From assembly GCF_017353175.1 (NCBI RefSeq), contig NZ_JAFMYW010000013.1, forward strand, positions 89,998 through 153,997: a DNA stretch of 64,000 nucleotides. Reading direction: 5' to 3'. The position numbers and the translations under genes were made by a program. The notes under the pieces are model-generated. The model was not told the origin of the DNA, did no database searches, and saw nothing but the letters and a program-made list of their open reading frames with translations. Source of the DNA: Fibrella forsythiae (GTDB lineage: Bacteria; Bacteroidota; Bacteroidia; Cytophagales; Spirosomataceae). The stretch's first letter is position 1. The number at the start of each line of letters is the position of its first letter. Shown here in pieces: positions 15,226 through 25,000 of this stretch.

Positions 15226-17742
15226 ATGGAAAGTCTTTACATCCTGCTCCTCATTGTGCTGTTTTTGTACCTCAATCAGCAGTTTGTTCAAATAAAAGGC
15301 AGCATTGCTGAACAACGCGATAACCTGCTTCAGCTTCAGAAATCATTACTGGCTAAGGAGCAAGATCGACCATCGTCTTCAGTGAGTACCATGCCCAACG
15401 CTCCTGTTCGGCCTGTAGTGCCACAGGTCAGTCCAGTTTTACCTCCGGTTACTCCACCACCTATCTCTGAACCGCCTGTCCAGCCTGCTTTCCGGCCTGA
15501 ACCTACGCCGAAGGAAATGGAACCGGTACTGTCTATCTCAACGCCTGAGCCACCCAGAGCACAGAAACCTAACCTGTTGGATGATTCGCTGCTTGATCCG
15601 CCAGCAAACGTACCTCCTGTTTTCGCAGCACCCAAACCTTCCTGGTTCCGGCGGTTTCTCGACGAGAATCCCGATCTGGAAAAATTCATCGGTGAAAACC
15701 TCATCAACAAAATTGGCATTGCCATTCTGGTGGCTGGCATTGGCTATTTCGTTCGCTACGCCATTTCGCAGGAGTGGATCGGCGAGGCTGGGCGGGTACT
15801 GATTGGTGTGCTGGCCGGTGGCGGTTTACTGGGGGTAGCGCACCGAATGCGACAACGGTTTGCGGCGTTCAGTTCGGTGCTGGTGGCCGGTGGGCTATCG
15901 GTGCTTTACTTCACCATCGCCATTGCTTTCTCCGATTATAAGATCTTCAGCCAAACGGCGGCGTTTCTCCTGATGGTTGTGATCACGGGCTTTGCCGTTG
16001 CCTTATCCATCGCCTATAACCGCGTTGAACTGGCCGTGATGTCGCTGATCGGTGGATTCGCCACACCCTTTATGGTCAGTAGTGGTCAAGGCAATTACGT
16101 AGTGCTGTTCGCCTACATTCTCATTCTCGATCTGGGAATGCTGGTACTCTCGTCGTTCAGGAAATGGCCACTGGTGCATTGGGTAGCCTATGGCCTGACC
16201 GTGTTGCTGTTCGGATCGTGGCTGGCTACAGATGTACTTGACCACATACCCAGTCCTGATGCGCCAGCCCCACCCTACAGCGGCGCGTTTGTGTTCGGCA
16301 CCATCTTTTATACCCTGTTTGCCGCCATGAATCTCTTCGACCGGCTTCGGCACGACATTCGTTTTTCAGCGCTCGACGTCAGCCTGTTTATGAGCAATAC
16401 TGCTTTCTATTACGGCGCGGGTATGGGTATTCTGGCCTATGTAGACAAAGGCTCGTGGCAGGGGCCGTTTACCCTGGCGCTGGCGGTGGTCAATTTTGGC
16501 TATGCAGCCTTACTTCGTCGACGTAATTCAAGCGACACTACGCTTTTCTATTTACTGATCGGCCTGGTGATCACGTTTGCCAGTTTAACCATTCCGGTGC
16601 AGTTAAACGGCAATTTTATTACCATGTTCTGGGCCCTGGAGGCCGTTCTACTGCTGTGGCTCAGTCAGCGGTCGGGATTGCGGCTGGTGGCAACGGCGTC
16701 GGTCATTGTGCTGGGATTAATGGGCATTAGCCTGCTGATGGACTGGGCCGCACTGTACGACACAGCCGTTACGCCTCCGCTGTCTGTAGTTATCAACAAA
16801 GCATTCATTACCAGCCTGGTTTCGGTGGGTGGGCTGGGTGTTTATTACCGGTTACTGGCCCAGCAGTCGGTGCCCATTTCGATATACATCAGCGAATGGC
16901 CCGCCCCTTCGTATCGGCGGTTTGTTGGGTACGTTGCCGTAATTGTCACTTATCTGGCAGGTATCGAAGAATTGGATTACCAGCTTCTGACTGCTTTCGG
17001 CTACGATGCGAACAGGGTCATTCTGCTGGGTACGTACAATCTGCTGGTGGCGGTGGCTTTCCTTGTTGTTTCGCTCCGGTCGGGCAGCAATCAGCGGGTA
17101 TGGGTAGCGGTTCTGTTCAGCCTGGTCATTCTGATCATTTACCTGTTCAATACAGGCCCCGCCGTGATCGACCTACTCGACTCCTACTATCAGGGATTGG
17201 TTTCGAGCCGGGCGGCATTCCTGTTTCAGTATGTCAATCTGCTGGCGGCAGGTGCCGTACTCGGGTTGCTGTTCAGAGCCAAAGTACGGCTGGCTACTGC
17301 TACTCCCCTGCTGGAAAAACTGTGGCCCTGGTTCCTGGTCATCACGGTCGTATCCATAAGCAGTATGGCCCTGTTCGCCAATGTCATTGCCTTTTCCTTT
17401 TCACCGGAAGAAATAGCCCGTGTGCCGAATCAGCAGGCGGCCGTTCAACGGCGGTTTGATGCACTGATTGAACAGGCAAACAAGGTGGGGCTCCCTGTAG
17501 TATGGGGGCTTTGCGCCTTCGCATTTATGTACGTGGGTCTCGTTCGCCGAAACCGAATGTACCGGATCCTGTCGCTAAGTCTGTTTGCACTAACCTTGCT
17601 AAAACTGTTTATTTATGATATTCAGGGTATTTCGGAAGGCGGTCGGATTTTGGCGTTTATCTCACTTGGGGCGCTGCTACTTGTCATTTCGTTTATGTAC
17701 CAACGCATTAAACGACTACTCGCCGCCGACGCAGCAGCTTAG
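15226..17742 (+). CDS. DUF2339 large polytopic membrane protein
   Basis: This 838-residue protein has an N-terminal hydrophobic helix, a short coiled-coil-like stretch, and a Pro-rich linker (about 45-130). The DUF2339 core begins near N-L-I-N-K-I-G-I-A-I-L-V-A-G-I-G-Y-F and continues with more than twenty membrane segments to the C-terminus. DUF2339 proteins have no assigned function. The next gene is a DUF3999-like exported protein, a pairing seen in other bacteria too (from memory), so the two probably act together in the envelope. Confidence 0.88.
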   Translation: MESLYILLLIVLFLYLNQQFVQIKGSIAEQRDNLLQLQKSLLAKEQDRPSSSVSTMPNAPVRPVVPQVSPVLPPVTPPPISEPPVQPAFRPEPTPKEMEPVLSISTPEPPRAQKPNLLDDSLLDPPANVPPVFAAPKPSWFRRFLDENPDLEKFIGENLINKIGIAILVAGIGYFVRYAISQEWIGEAGRVLIGVLAGGGLLGVAHRMRQRFAAFSSVLVAGGLSVLYFTIAIAFSDYKIFSQTAAFLLMVVITGFAVALSIAYNRVELAVMSLIGGFATPFMVSSGQGNYVVLFAYILILDLGMLVLSSFRKWPLVHWVAYGLTVLLFGSWLATDVLDHIPSPDAPAPPYSGAFVFGTIFYTLFAAMNLFDRLRHDIRFSALDVSLFMSNTAFYYGAGMGILAYVDKGSWQGPFTLALAVVNFGYAALLRRRNSSDTTLFYLLIGLVITFASLTIPVQLNGNFITMFWALEAVLLLWLSQRSGLRLVATASVIVLGLMGISLLMDWAALYDTAVTPPLSVVINKAFITSLVSVGGLGVYYRLLAQQSVPISIYISEWPAPSYRRFVGYVAVIVTYLAGIEELDYQLLTAFGYDANRVILLGTYNLLVAVAFLVVSLRSGSNQRVWVAVLFSLVILIIYLFNTGPAVIDLLDSYYQGLVSSRAAFLFQYVNLLAAGAVLGLLFRAKVRLATATPLLEKLWPWFLVITVVSISSMALFANVIAFSFSPEEIARVPNQQAAVQRRFDALIEQANKVGLPVVWGLCAFAFMYVGLVRRNRMYRILSLSLFALTLLKLFIYDIQGISEGGRILAFISLGALLLVISFMYQRIKRLLAADAAA

Positions 17743-17747
17743 TGGCA

Positions 17748-17765
17748 CCGAAGCTGGAGCTTCGG
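17748..17765. repeat. Palindromic repeat unit CCGAAGCTGGAGCTTCGG
   Basis: An 8-bp inverted repeat with a 2-nt centre, five bases after the DUF2339 stop. The same unit occurs twice, in inverted orientation, at 22005-22078, so this is a small dispersed family. Confidence 0.75.
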
Positions 17766-17787
17766 CGTTATAGGGAACCTCACTTGT

Positions 17788-19068
17788 ATGCACGTACGCA
17801 CTCACTTTCTCATACCCTTCTTTCTCTGCTTCCTTCCTGCGTATACCGTTGCGCAACAGGCGTTCCTATACAAAGCGCAGGTTGGGCCAGTGGCAGCATC
17901 AGGGTATCATCGAATCGAACTACCTCCTGATTTAGTCGGCAGACTACATGAAGGGCTGGGCGATATTCGCCTGTATGACGGACGAAAACGCGAAATACCG
18001 TATGTGATGACTCGTCAGACCGGCGTTCAGGCCACGGCATTCATCACTTATGAAGTAGTGCGAAAAACCAACGTACCCAACGTCAGTACAACCATTGTGG
18101 TGAAGCGGCCATCCAGACAACCGATTACCGCGCTTGGAGTGGAGAGTCAGAATACGGAGGTAGAGAAGAAAGCGACTCTGAGCGGTAGCCACGATGGCAA
18201 CGTATGGTACGCGCTCGACGACGGCATACGACTTGGCAACAACACCAATGCAACGACTACGGCCACCCTACAAACGATCACCTTTCCTCTCACCGATTAT
18301 ACGTATTTCCGATTGGTCGTCAATGATTCAACCTCTGCCCCGCTGAACATTCGACGTATTGGCAACTACGGGCAAACAAACGCATCGGCCCACTACACGC
18401 CTATTCCGGGCTTGCAATTCACCCAGCATGATAGCAGCGATCACTACACGTACCTGGTGCTCAACCGCCCCTCCCCCGCCCGCATCGACCGCCTGACCAT
18501 CCACGTTAGCAATCCGGCACAGTTTAGGCGACAGGCGGCGTTCGGGCATAAGTTCACCGAAACCGTAGCGCGCAAACGCCATCAGCGACCTGTACTCAGG
18601 CAATCGTTCGATCCACTGATTCCATTCACGCTCAGTTCTACTGGCGACACGACCATCACATTACCGAGCGTACTAACCGAAAAACTTTGCCTCCGAATTG
18701 CCAATAACGACGACGCGCCATTGAGGGTCGGCCGCATCAATGCGGCGCAAGTAACAACGTACCTGACCGCCAACTTACAGGCCGCTACTACCTACCAACT
18801 TCAGTTTGGGAGCATGCTTGCCCCCGGCCCGGTATATGATCTGGCTTTCTTCAACGATCAGTTGTCAGGTACGTTGCCAATCGCCTCCGTCAGTAACCTG
18901 ACGAACTGGTCTGGCAGCCCTTTATCTACTTCAGCAGATGAGTCAACCGACCCGTTTGAGTTTCACCAGATTGCCCTTTGGGTAGCGATACTCGGTATCA
19001 TCCTCCTGATGGGCGTCATGACATACCGCATGCTGACCGGAATGACTCGCGAACAGCAGGACGCGTAA
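17788..19068 (+). CDS. DUF3999-like exported protein with C-terminal membrane anchor
   Basis: This 426-residue protein has a signal peptide (about 1-21), a long beta-rich extracytoplasmic region starting Y-K-A-Q-V-G-P-V-A-A-S-G-Y-H-R-I-E-L-P-P, and one C-terminal membrane helix (about 392-412) with a short basic tail. That layout and the opening (D-I-R-L-Y-D-G-R-K-R-E-I-P-Y-V) fit the DUF3999 family, which often neighbours DUF2339. Assignment is by layout and context. No catalytic motif is visible. Confidence 0.7.
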   Translation: MHVRTHFLIPFFLCFLPAYTVAQQAFLYKAQVGPVAASGYHRIELPPDLVGRLHEGLGDIRLYDGRKREIPYVMTRQTGVQATAFITYEVVRKTNVPNVSTTIVVKRPSRQPITALGVESQNTEVEKKATLSGSHDGNVWYALDDGIRLGNNTNATTTATLQTITFPLTDYTYFRLVVNDSTSAPLNIRRIGNYGQTNASAHYTPIPGLQFTQHDSSDHYTYLVLNRPSPARIDRLTIHVSNPAQFRRQAAFGHKFTETVARKRHQRPVLRQSFDPLIPFTLSSTGDTTITLPSVLTEKLCLRIANNDDAPLRVGRINAAQVTTYLTANLQAATTYQLQFGSMLAPGPVYDLAFFNDQLSGTLPIASVSNLTNWSGSPLSTSADESTDPFEFHQIALWVAILGIILLMGVMTYRMLTGMTREQQDA

Positions 19069-19104
19069 GCATTGGCTGACATGTTTTGCTTCGCGCTGTA
19101 GGCA

Positions 19105-19908
19105 CTAATGCGCCAGCAACCACGAGCGAACACGCGGGTTGAAATCGTCGATACACTCCCAATGGAACGCGTGGCCAGCTTCGTCGTAGAGATGGAGTTC
19201 ACTGTTGGGGATGGCAGCTGCTACTTCTTCGGTCATCCAGACGGGCGTGAAGATGTCGTTTCGCCCGCCGATAACTAAAGAGGGCTGTGTGATCTTGCCC
19301 AGATCGGCCAGGGTATGATGCATGATGCAGGCTTCGGCCTGCCCTTCCAGCCCATGCAGCGGCTGCGGATTGGCATCAATTGCCGCTGCTTGCCGCCCAG
19401 CCTGTAGATCAGCGAACGTGGCATCATCGTCCCAGCTTCGCTTTGAGTAAATCAGCAGTTGGATATAATTGGCAAATTCCTCGGGGCGAAGGCGAGCTTT
19501 GATGGTGGCCATATGCCGGAAAATGGCTTCGGCAGTGCGGTCGCAGCGAGCCCAGGGGCACATCAGCACCAGCGATTTCACCTTACCGGGATGGCGCAAC
19601 GCCAGTTGTTGCGCAATGGTACTGCCCATCGAAACCCCAACGACCCTCACGTTTGTCAGGCCAAGCGCATCGATCAGACCGGCGTAATCGTCGGCCATTT
19701 GCTCGGTGCTGTAGGGTCCAACGGGTTTATCAGATTGCCCCACGCCCCGGTTATCGCCCAGGATACATCGGAAATAGTTGCTCCAATCGTCTGCATGTTT
19801 TTCCCACACGGAACCGGGGGCCGTAATGCCCATGATCAGGAGCAGCGGCTCTCCGGTCCCGCGCTCTTCGTAATATAGATTGATGCCGTTGGTTTTGACG
19901 AAAGGCAT
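19105..19908 (-). CDS. Alpha/beta hydrolase
   Basis: This 267-residue alpha/beta hydrolase starts M-P-F-V-K-T-N-G-I-N-L-Y-Y. A longer frame exists upstream but runs through the inverted repeat at 19952-20070, so I reject it. The nucleophile elbow is G-V-S-M-G-S, D-N-R-G-V-G-Q-S is the typical early loop, R-N-D-I-F-T-P holds the acid, and the catalytic His is in D-E-A-G-H-A-F. It is an esterase, lactonase or carbon-carbon hydrolase; the substrate is unknown. It is the most downstream gene of the minus-strand catabolic island. Confidence 0.88.
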   Translation of the reverse strand: MPFVKTNGINLYYEERGTGEPLLLIMGITAPGSVWEKHADDWSNYFRCILGDNRGVGQSDKPVGPYSTEQMADDYAGLIDALGLTNVRVVGVSMGSTIAQQLALRHPGKVKSLVLMCPWARCDRTAEAIFRHMATIKARLRPEEFANYIQLLIYSKRSWDDDATFADLQAGRQAAAIDANPQPLHGLEGQAEACIMHHTLADLGKITQPSLVIGGRNDIFTPVWMTEEVAAAIPNSELHLYDEAGHAFHWECIDDFNPRVRSWLLAH

Positions 19909-19915
19909 AGGTGGA

Positions 19916-20252
19916 GTTGGTTGATTGGGTAATTGGTTAACTGGGTGACCGAGCAGCGCTTTTGTCATCCCGACGGTAGGAGGGATCTTGGCGTTCTTAT
20001 TAAAAGTGCCAAGCGCTGTTAGAAGGAGCGCCAAGATCCCTCCTACCGTCGGGACGACAAAAGCGCTGCTTGCCAACGTCTATACATTGGCTTAGATGAG
20101 TGTTAAGTGACTCGATGATTGAGTAAGTCGGGAGTCGTTGAACTGTATTAGTTAATTACTGGGTGAACGGGCTATTACCGATTTACCTCAATCAACCAAT
20201 TAACCAGTCAACCAATTAACCGATTACCCAGTCAACCAATCAGCCAACCACC
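19916..20252. repeat. Intergenic repeat region: octanucleotide arrays around a 42-bp inverted repeat
   Basis: This 331-bp gap between two minus-strand genes is mostly repeat. Arms 19952-19993 and 20029-20070 pair over 42 bp with one mismatch (core TCATCCCGACGGTAGGAGGG); the same family forms 30065-30165. On each side lie degenerate 8-mer tandem repeats of the AACCAATT/AACCAGTC type: four units at 19916-19951 on one strand, about seven at 20195-20252 on the other. The right array runs into the last codons of the isomerase gene and supplies its stop codon. I see no gene in it. Confidence 0.8.
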
Positions 20253-21064
20253 GAAGGAAGCAGCGTTTCGTAGACCCAGCGGCCATCGTGGAGCGTGACG
20301 CCGTCGGGGTCGTTCATAGCTTCTGGGCCTTCATCTTCGCAAATGATCCAGCCGCTATATTGCCGTTCGATGAGCCAACGCGTGATACCGACGAAATCGA
20401 CTTTTCCGTTGCCGAGCAGGGCAAACTCCGGCTCGCCATTCCAGTCTTTGAAATGCACCAGGTTGATCATCGAGGCGTACTCTTTCATCTTTGTCAGTGG
20501 GTCCATACCGCCATTGATGAGGTGGCCCACGTCAGGCGTCCAGCCCGTTACTGACGTATCCAGCGATTCCAGAATAACCCGGTAATCCTCTTCGGTCCGG
20601 GTAATCGATGAATGCGGCGAATTCGGGTGAAAACTACAGGGGACACCCCGATCAAACGCCCGCCGCGATACCCGATTCACGATGTTGACCAGATTTCGAC
20701 GCCGTTGTTCGATGTCGTGCCGACCGGTTGGTTTCTGAACGGTACAGAGTATGGCTCCTGGAAAGTGCGTTAGCAGGTCAATGGCCCGGTCGGCTTCGCG
20801 GCGTTCGTGCTCGCTTTCTTCGGTACCGTTCCAGTCGAGGGCCAGCGCAATGGCGGCTAGCTCAACGCCTTTTTCGGCTAGTTTTTGGCCGAGGCTACCG
20901 GCATCGGGCAAGTCGCCCATCCAGTTGAAAATGGGTTCGATGCCAGCAAATCCAGCCTGCGCCGTAATGTCGATCATGTGCCCCTGCCGGTTAGCGTGGG
21001 TCTGACCGTTGTTGTTCATGAACCAGGTATACGCCTCAGCGCCAAATCGGAAGGGTATGCTCAT
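20240..21064 (-). CDS. Sugar phosphate isomerase/epimerase (TIM-barrel, IolE/Hyi type)
   Basis: This 274-residue xylose-isomerase-like TIM barrel begins M-S-I-P-F-R-F-G-A-E-A-Y-T-W-F; I prefer this start because it matches the family's first strand. Metal-ligand blocks are visible: S-F-H-P-N-S-P-H-S, W-T-P-D-V-G-H-L, L-V-H-F-K-D-W-N-G-E, and I-C-E-D-E-G at the end. It would isomerise or epimerise a sugar or keto-sugar. A second family member lies 61 bp upstream. The last codons are formed by the octanucleotide repeat. Confidence 0.88.
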   Translation of the reverse strand: MSIPFRFGAEAYTWFMNNNGQTHANRQGHMIDITAQAGFAGIEPIFNWMGDLPDAGSLGQKLAEKGVELAAIALALDWNGTEESEHERREADRAIDLLTHFPGAILCTVQKPTGRHDIEQRRRNLVNIVNRVSRRAFDRGVPCSFHPNSPHSSITRTEEDYRVILESLDTSVTGWTPDVGHLINGGMDPLTKMKEYASMINLVHFKDWNGEPEFALLGNGKVDFVGITRWLIERQYSGWIICEDEGPEAMNDPDGVTLHDGRWVYETLLPSVVG

Positions 21065-21125
21065 ATGGGTGTAGTGAAACAGGGGGTTAAACACAGAGAC
21101 GCAGAAGATACAGCGTTTCTATATT

Positions 21126-21992
21126 TCAACAACTATACTTCGCCTGCATGGCTTTTATGAATGTCAGGCCGTTTTCGGCAATGGCCCAGGGGTCGTTGTA
21201 TTCGCGCCAGACGTTGATCGAATTGGCGAAGTCAATGTCGTTGCGCGTAAACGCTTCGATCGTCATCCATCGGTTGAAACCTACTTCAGCCAGCGTTTTA
21301 AACGTATCGTCCCACGGAATATGTCCGTCTCCGGGAGTACCCCGGTCGTTTTCGCTGATGTGCACATGGGCCAGCACCGGCGCAATGGTTCTGATCGCGT
21401 CCGGGAAGCGTTTTTCTTCGATGTTGGCGTGGTGCGTATCAAACATGGCCCGCACGTTCGGATGGTCGGCTTTTTCGATCAGGTACGTTAGCTGCCCCAT
21501 CGTGTTGCAGAGGTAACACTCGAACCGGTTGAGCGCCTCCACTGCCAGAACGATACCAGCCTGTTTGGCATAATCGCCTACGGCATGAAGCACCTCGGCG
21601 CTGTACGCATATTCGTCGGGTTGTGGTTCACGCTTACTGAACGTAGCAAAGGCGGAGTGAACAGGACCGCAGATCACCGTCGCGTTCATGGCTTCGGCCC
21701 GGTCGATCGCCCCCTTCAAAAAATCAACCGCCTGTGCCCGAATGGCTGGTGAATCACTGGCCGGATTTGTGTCAGGACCCGCTACGGTGACACACGTACT
21801 TTGCAGGCCAAGCTGATTCAGATGCTCACCAAAGCGGCGGTACGCAGCCACATCCCCGTTGTCGATAAAACATTCGATACCGTCGTAGCCAATGGTTTTC
21901 AACCGCTCAGTAATCGGATTTAGCTTTTCCGACATAACGGCTGTCCAGGCCAGTACGTTGAAGCCAATAGGGCACGTTGTTAATGAAGGCAT
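21126..21992 (-). CDS. Sugar phosphate isomerase/epimerase (TIM barrel)
   Basis: This 288-residue cytoplasmic xylose-isomerase-like TIM barrel has metal-ligand regions A-V-E-A-L-N-R-F-E, M-F-D-T-H-H-A-N-I, H-V-H-I-S-E-N-D-R-G and T-I-E-A-F. It resembles hydroxypyruvate isomerase and D-psicose/tagatose 3-epimerase relatives, but the substrate cannot be fixed from sequence. It is in the same orientation as the next isomerase, and both likely act on products of the oxidoreductases in this island. Confidence 0.88.
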   Translation of the reverse strand: MPSLTTCPIGFNVLAWTAVMSEKLNPITERLKTIGYDGIECFIDNGDVAAYRRFGEHLNQLGLQSTCVTVAGPDTNPASDSPAIRAQAVDFLKGAIDRAEAMNATVICGPVHSAFATFSKREPQPDEYAYSAEVLHAVGDYAKQAGIVLAVEALNRFECYLCNTMGQLTYLIEKADHPNVRAMFDTHHANIEEKRFPDAIRTIAPVLAHVHISENDRGTPGDGHIPWDDTFKTLAEVGFNRWMTIEAFTRNDIDFANSINVWREYNDPWAIAENGLTFIKAMQAKYSC

Positions 21993-22004
21993 AGTAAATA
22001 TCCT

Positions 22005-22078
22005 GTAGCACCGAAGCTCCAGCTTCGGTAGTCAGCTCTAGGTTAATTACACGACCGAAGCTGGAGCTTCGGCGCTAC
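22005..22078. repeat. Stop-proximal inverted repeat, CCGAAGCTGGAGCTTCGG family
   Basis: Arms 22005-22029 and 22054-22078 pair over 25 bp with one mismatch; each arm contains its own palindrome (CCGAAGCT..AGCTTCGG). It begins 8 bp after the stop of the large PVC-type gene (minus strand). Confidence 0.8.
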
Positions 22079-22086
22079 AGAACTCA

Positions 22087-25000
22087 TCACTTTTCCATTG
22101 GATGAGCCTTGAGCAATTGATCGGGTGAATAAAAATCGACCTTACTAGCCGTGGCGGCACGTACTTTTTTCACCTGGTCAGGCGTGATAGCGGAAGCGTT
22201 GTTGCCGAACGAATTCCGCACGTAGGTTAACACGGCGGCTATTTCGTTGTCTTTCAACAAACCTCCAAACGGCGTCATGGGCACCTGACCTGGGTACGTT
22301 TTCCCCACCACTTCGATCGGCCCCATCAGTCCGTTCAACGCAATCTTGATCAGTCGATCCTGATTACCCGACACCCAGTTGGTGCCTGTCAGCGGCGGGA
22401 AACCCGACGCAGCCAGGCCTTTGCCATCAGGCTGATGGCAGGTGGTGCAGTAGCCTTCTTTGGCGTAGATCGTTTTGCCCAGATTGAACAGTGCCAGTTC
22501 CTCGCCTTTCAGCGTCGACTTCACCGCTATTTCTTTTTCTTTCTTCACGTTTTCCCCTTTCAGGTGCGCCAGCGCTGCGTCGTAGGCGTGAACCATCCAG
22601 TCGTCGAGGGGCTTTTTGGCAGCTTCGGCCAGAATGGGCAGGCCTTTTTCTTTACCGATCCAAGAAGCGGCCACGATGGCATCCAGACGTACGCGGCTGT
22701 TTTCGTCACGGGCGGCCTGCATCAGCAGGGCGGCCTGGTCGGGTACCTGATGGCCGGTGTAGCGAACCACCTGAACGGCGGCGGCACGTGCGTGGTAGTC
22801 CTTTGCTTTCAACACTTGCCGAAGCAGTTTCTGATCGACCTTATTCATACCCCAGCTTACCCAAAGCCCTTCCAGCAGATGGTGTTCGTAACGCGGGTCT
22901 TTCTTATCCAGGCCCGCCACCCAGGCGTTCAGCCTGGCCAGCACCTGCGAGGCATCGCGGCCACGAAGCTCGCGGCGGGTGCGGTAGCGGGTCCGGTACT
23001 CAGGCAGTTTCAGGTTATCCAGCAACTGTTCAATGCTGGCACCGTCTATCTTGGCAGGCGTCACCAATGGTCGTGCCGGGTACGTTATCCGGTAGATTCG
23101 TCCGTGCGAATGGTCGCGCAGGGGGTCGCGGGCGTTGTGCTGCATGTGGCCAATCAGGATATTGTGCCAGTCGATCAGGAAGAGCGAACCGTCGGGGGCA
23201 AACTCCATATCGACGGGCCGGAAGTTACGGTCTTCGCTCACGACCAGATCCTGCCGGTGTCTGCTCTTGTAGCCGGTACCGTCATCCACCAGCGTGTGCT
23301 CTTTCATCCCCAAAAAACCGATGGTGTTGTTGATCAGGAAATCGCCCTGAATCTCATCCGGGAAATGGCGGCTCGACACGAATTCCAGGCCTGACGTGGG
23401 GCGAACCATATGGTCTTTTTCAATCAACTGAACCGATTTATGCGTGGCTTCGCCGTAGCGCGGTAACACCGTTCCGGGCATCATCCAGCGAACGTCGGGG
23501 CTCGATGTCTCGGCAAAAAACGGCTGGCCCCAATCGTCGAAAGCAATGCCCCAGGGGTTTGGAATCGACAGCTGGGCCGTGCGTTCCAGCTTGCGCAGTT
23601 GCGGCGCATAGCGGTAGAAACCGCCATTGGTAGCCCGTACGGGACCGTAGGACGTTTCTACGTTGGTGTGCAGGAAGACCCCCTCGCCCGAGTAGATCGC
23701 CCCCGATGGATCGACGGTAAAGGCGTGGCTGTTGTGGTGGGTGTCGTGGTCATCGAAACCACTCAGCAGAATCTCGCTTTTATCAGCCTTATCATCGCCG
23801 TTGGTATCGGTGAAGATTTTCAGGTTCGTTCCCTGCGACACGTACACGCCCTCTTTGGCGATCTCGAATCCAAGAGGCAGGTGAAGTCCATCGGCGAAAA
23901 CGGTTTCTTTATCAGCTTTCCCGTCGCCGTTGGTATCTTCAAAGATCAGGATCTTGTCGTTCGGTTTGGCGTCGCCGGGTTTGTAATGCGGGTAACTGGG
24001 CATCACCGCCACCCACAGCCGTCCTTTGCCATCGAATGACATCTGCATCGGTTTGGCCAGGTCAGGAAACTCTTCTTCCGACGCAAACAGCTCAATTTTG
24101 TAGCCTGCCGGCACTTTCAGTTTGCTCAGGGCCTCCTGCCCGTACAGGTACGTCAGGCTCCCGTTTTTTTCCGGGTTAAAATTGGTCTTTACCGGCGGCA
24201 GTACCTTTGTCCGCTGGTCGGCGGCGGCAATGTCCATTTTCTCTCCTTTCGATGCTGCCACCCAGACGGCCGTGTCGCGAATGGCGGTCATCTGCCGGAT
24301 CTTCTCAATTTCAGCGGGGTAATTGTCTGGTCCGAATGGGTTGTACCGACGACCGTAGACGTGAACGCCATTCGGAATTTTGTAGTCGTTGTGCCACATC
24401 CAGTTCTTTTCCAGAACCGCTTCGCGCACCAGTTGCCGGTTGGCTTCTGCTTTAGCCGACGTTTTCCCGAAAAGCTGATCGGCCAGTAACGTACCTAGCT
24501 TTATATAGCCTTCGTCGTTCAGTTGCGACCCGTCGATCGTCAGCGGTTCCTTGCTGGCGGCGTACCAGTTTTGCGAGGGCGTGAACGCATCAACGAACAA
24601 AACATTATTTTGATCGGCTACTTCACGCATCGCGTTCGCATACAACGACAGGTTCTCGTTTTCGACCTTACCATTCGGCAAATCATACGTACCTGACAGA
24701 TCTTCAAATGCGATTGGTGAAACCAAAGCGAGTTGCGGTGCCGAAACGCCGTTATACTTCTGTTTCAGCGTCCATTTAACGAACGCATCCAGTTCGGCCT
24801 TGTAGTTGGCCAAACCGGCTTTGCCCTGAAACGACTCATTGTAGCCAAAGAACGCCACAATGATATCGGCTTTCAGGCGGGTTAGCCACTGGTCGGGATA
24901 TTCCATATGCCCTTCGCTTTCCGACTTATTAGCATACTCTGTCTGGAATTTTTCGGCACCGGGAAACGCCCAGGGTGTATTACGGCTGGAGTGCGGCCGA

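Noticed and set aside
19909..20076. A 56-residue N-terminal extension of the alpha/beta hydrolase
   Set aside because: It would be translated from the arm of an inverted repeat and octanucleotide words; the Met at 19908 gives the normal hydrolase N-terminus.
22435..23394. A 319-residue plus-strand frame opposite the large PVC-type gene
   Set aside because: It is the antisense of a clear coding sequence with a cytochrome motif, and its composition is that of a complementary-strand shadow.
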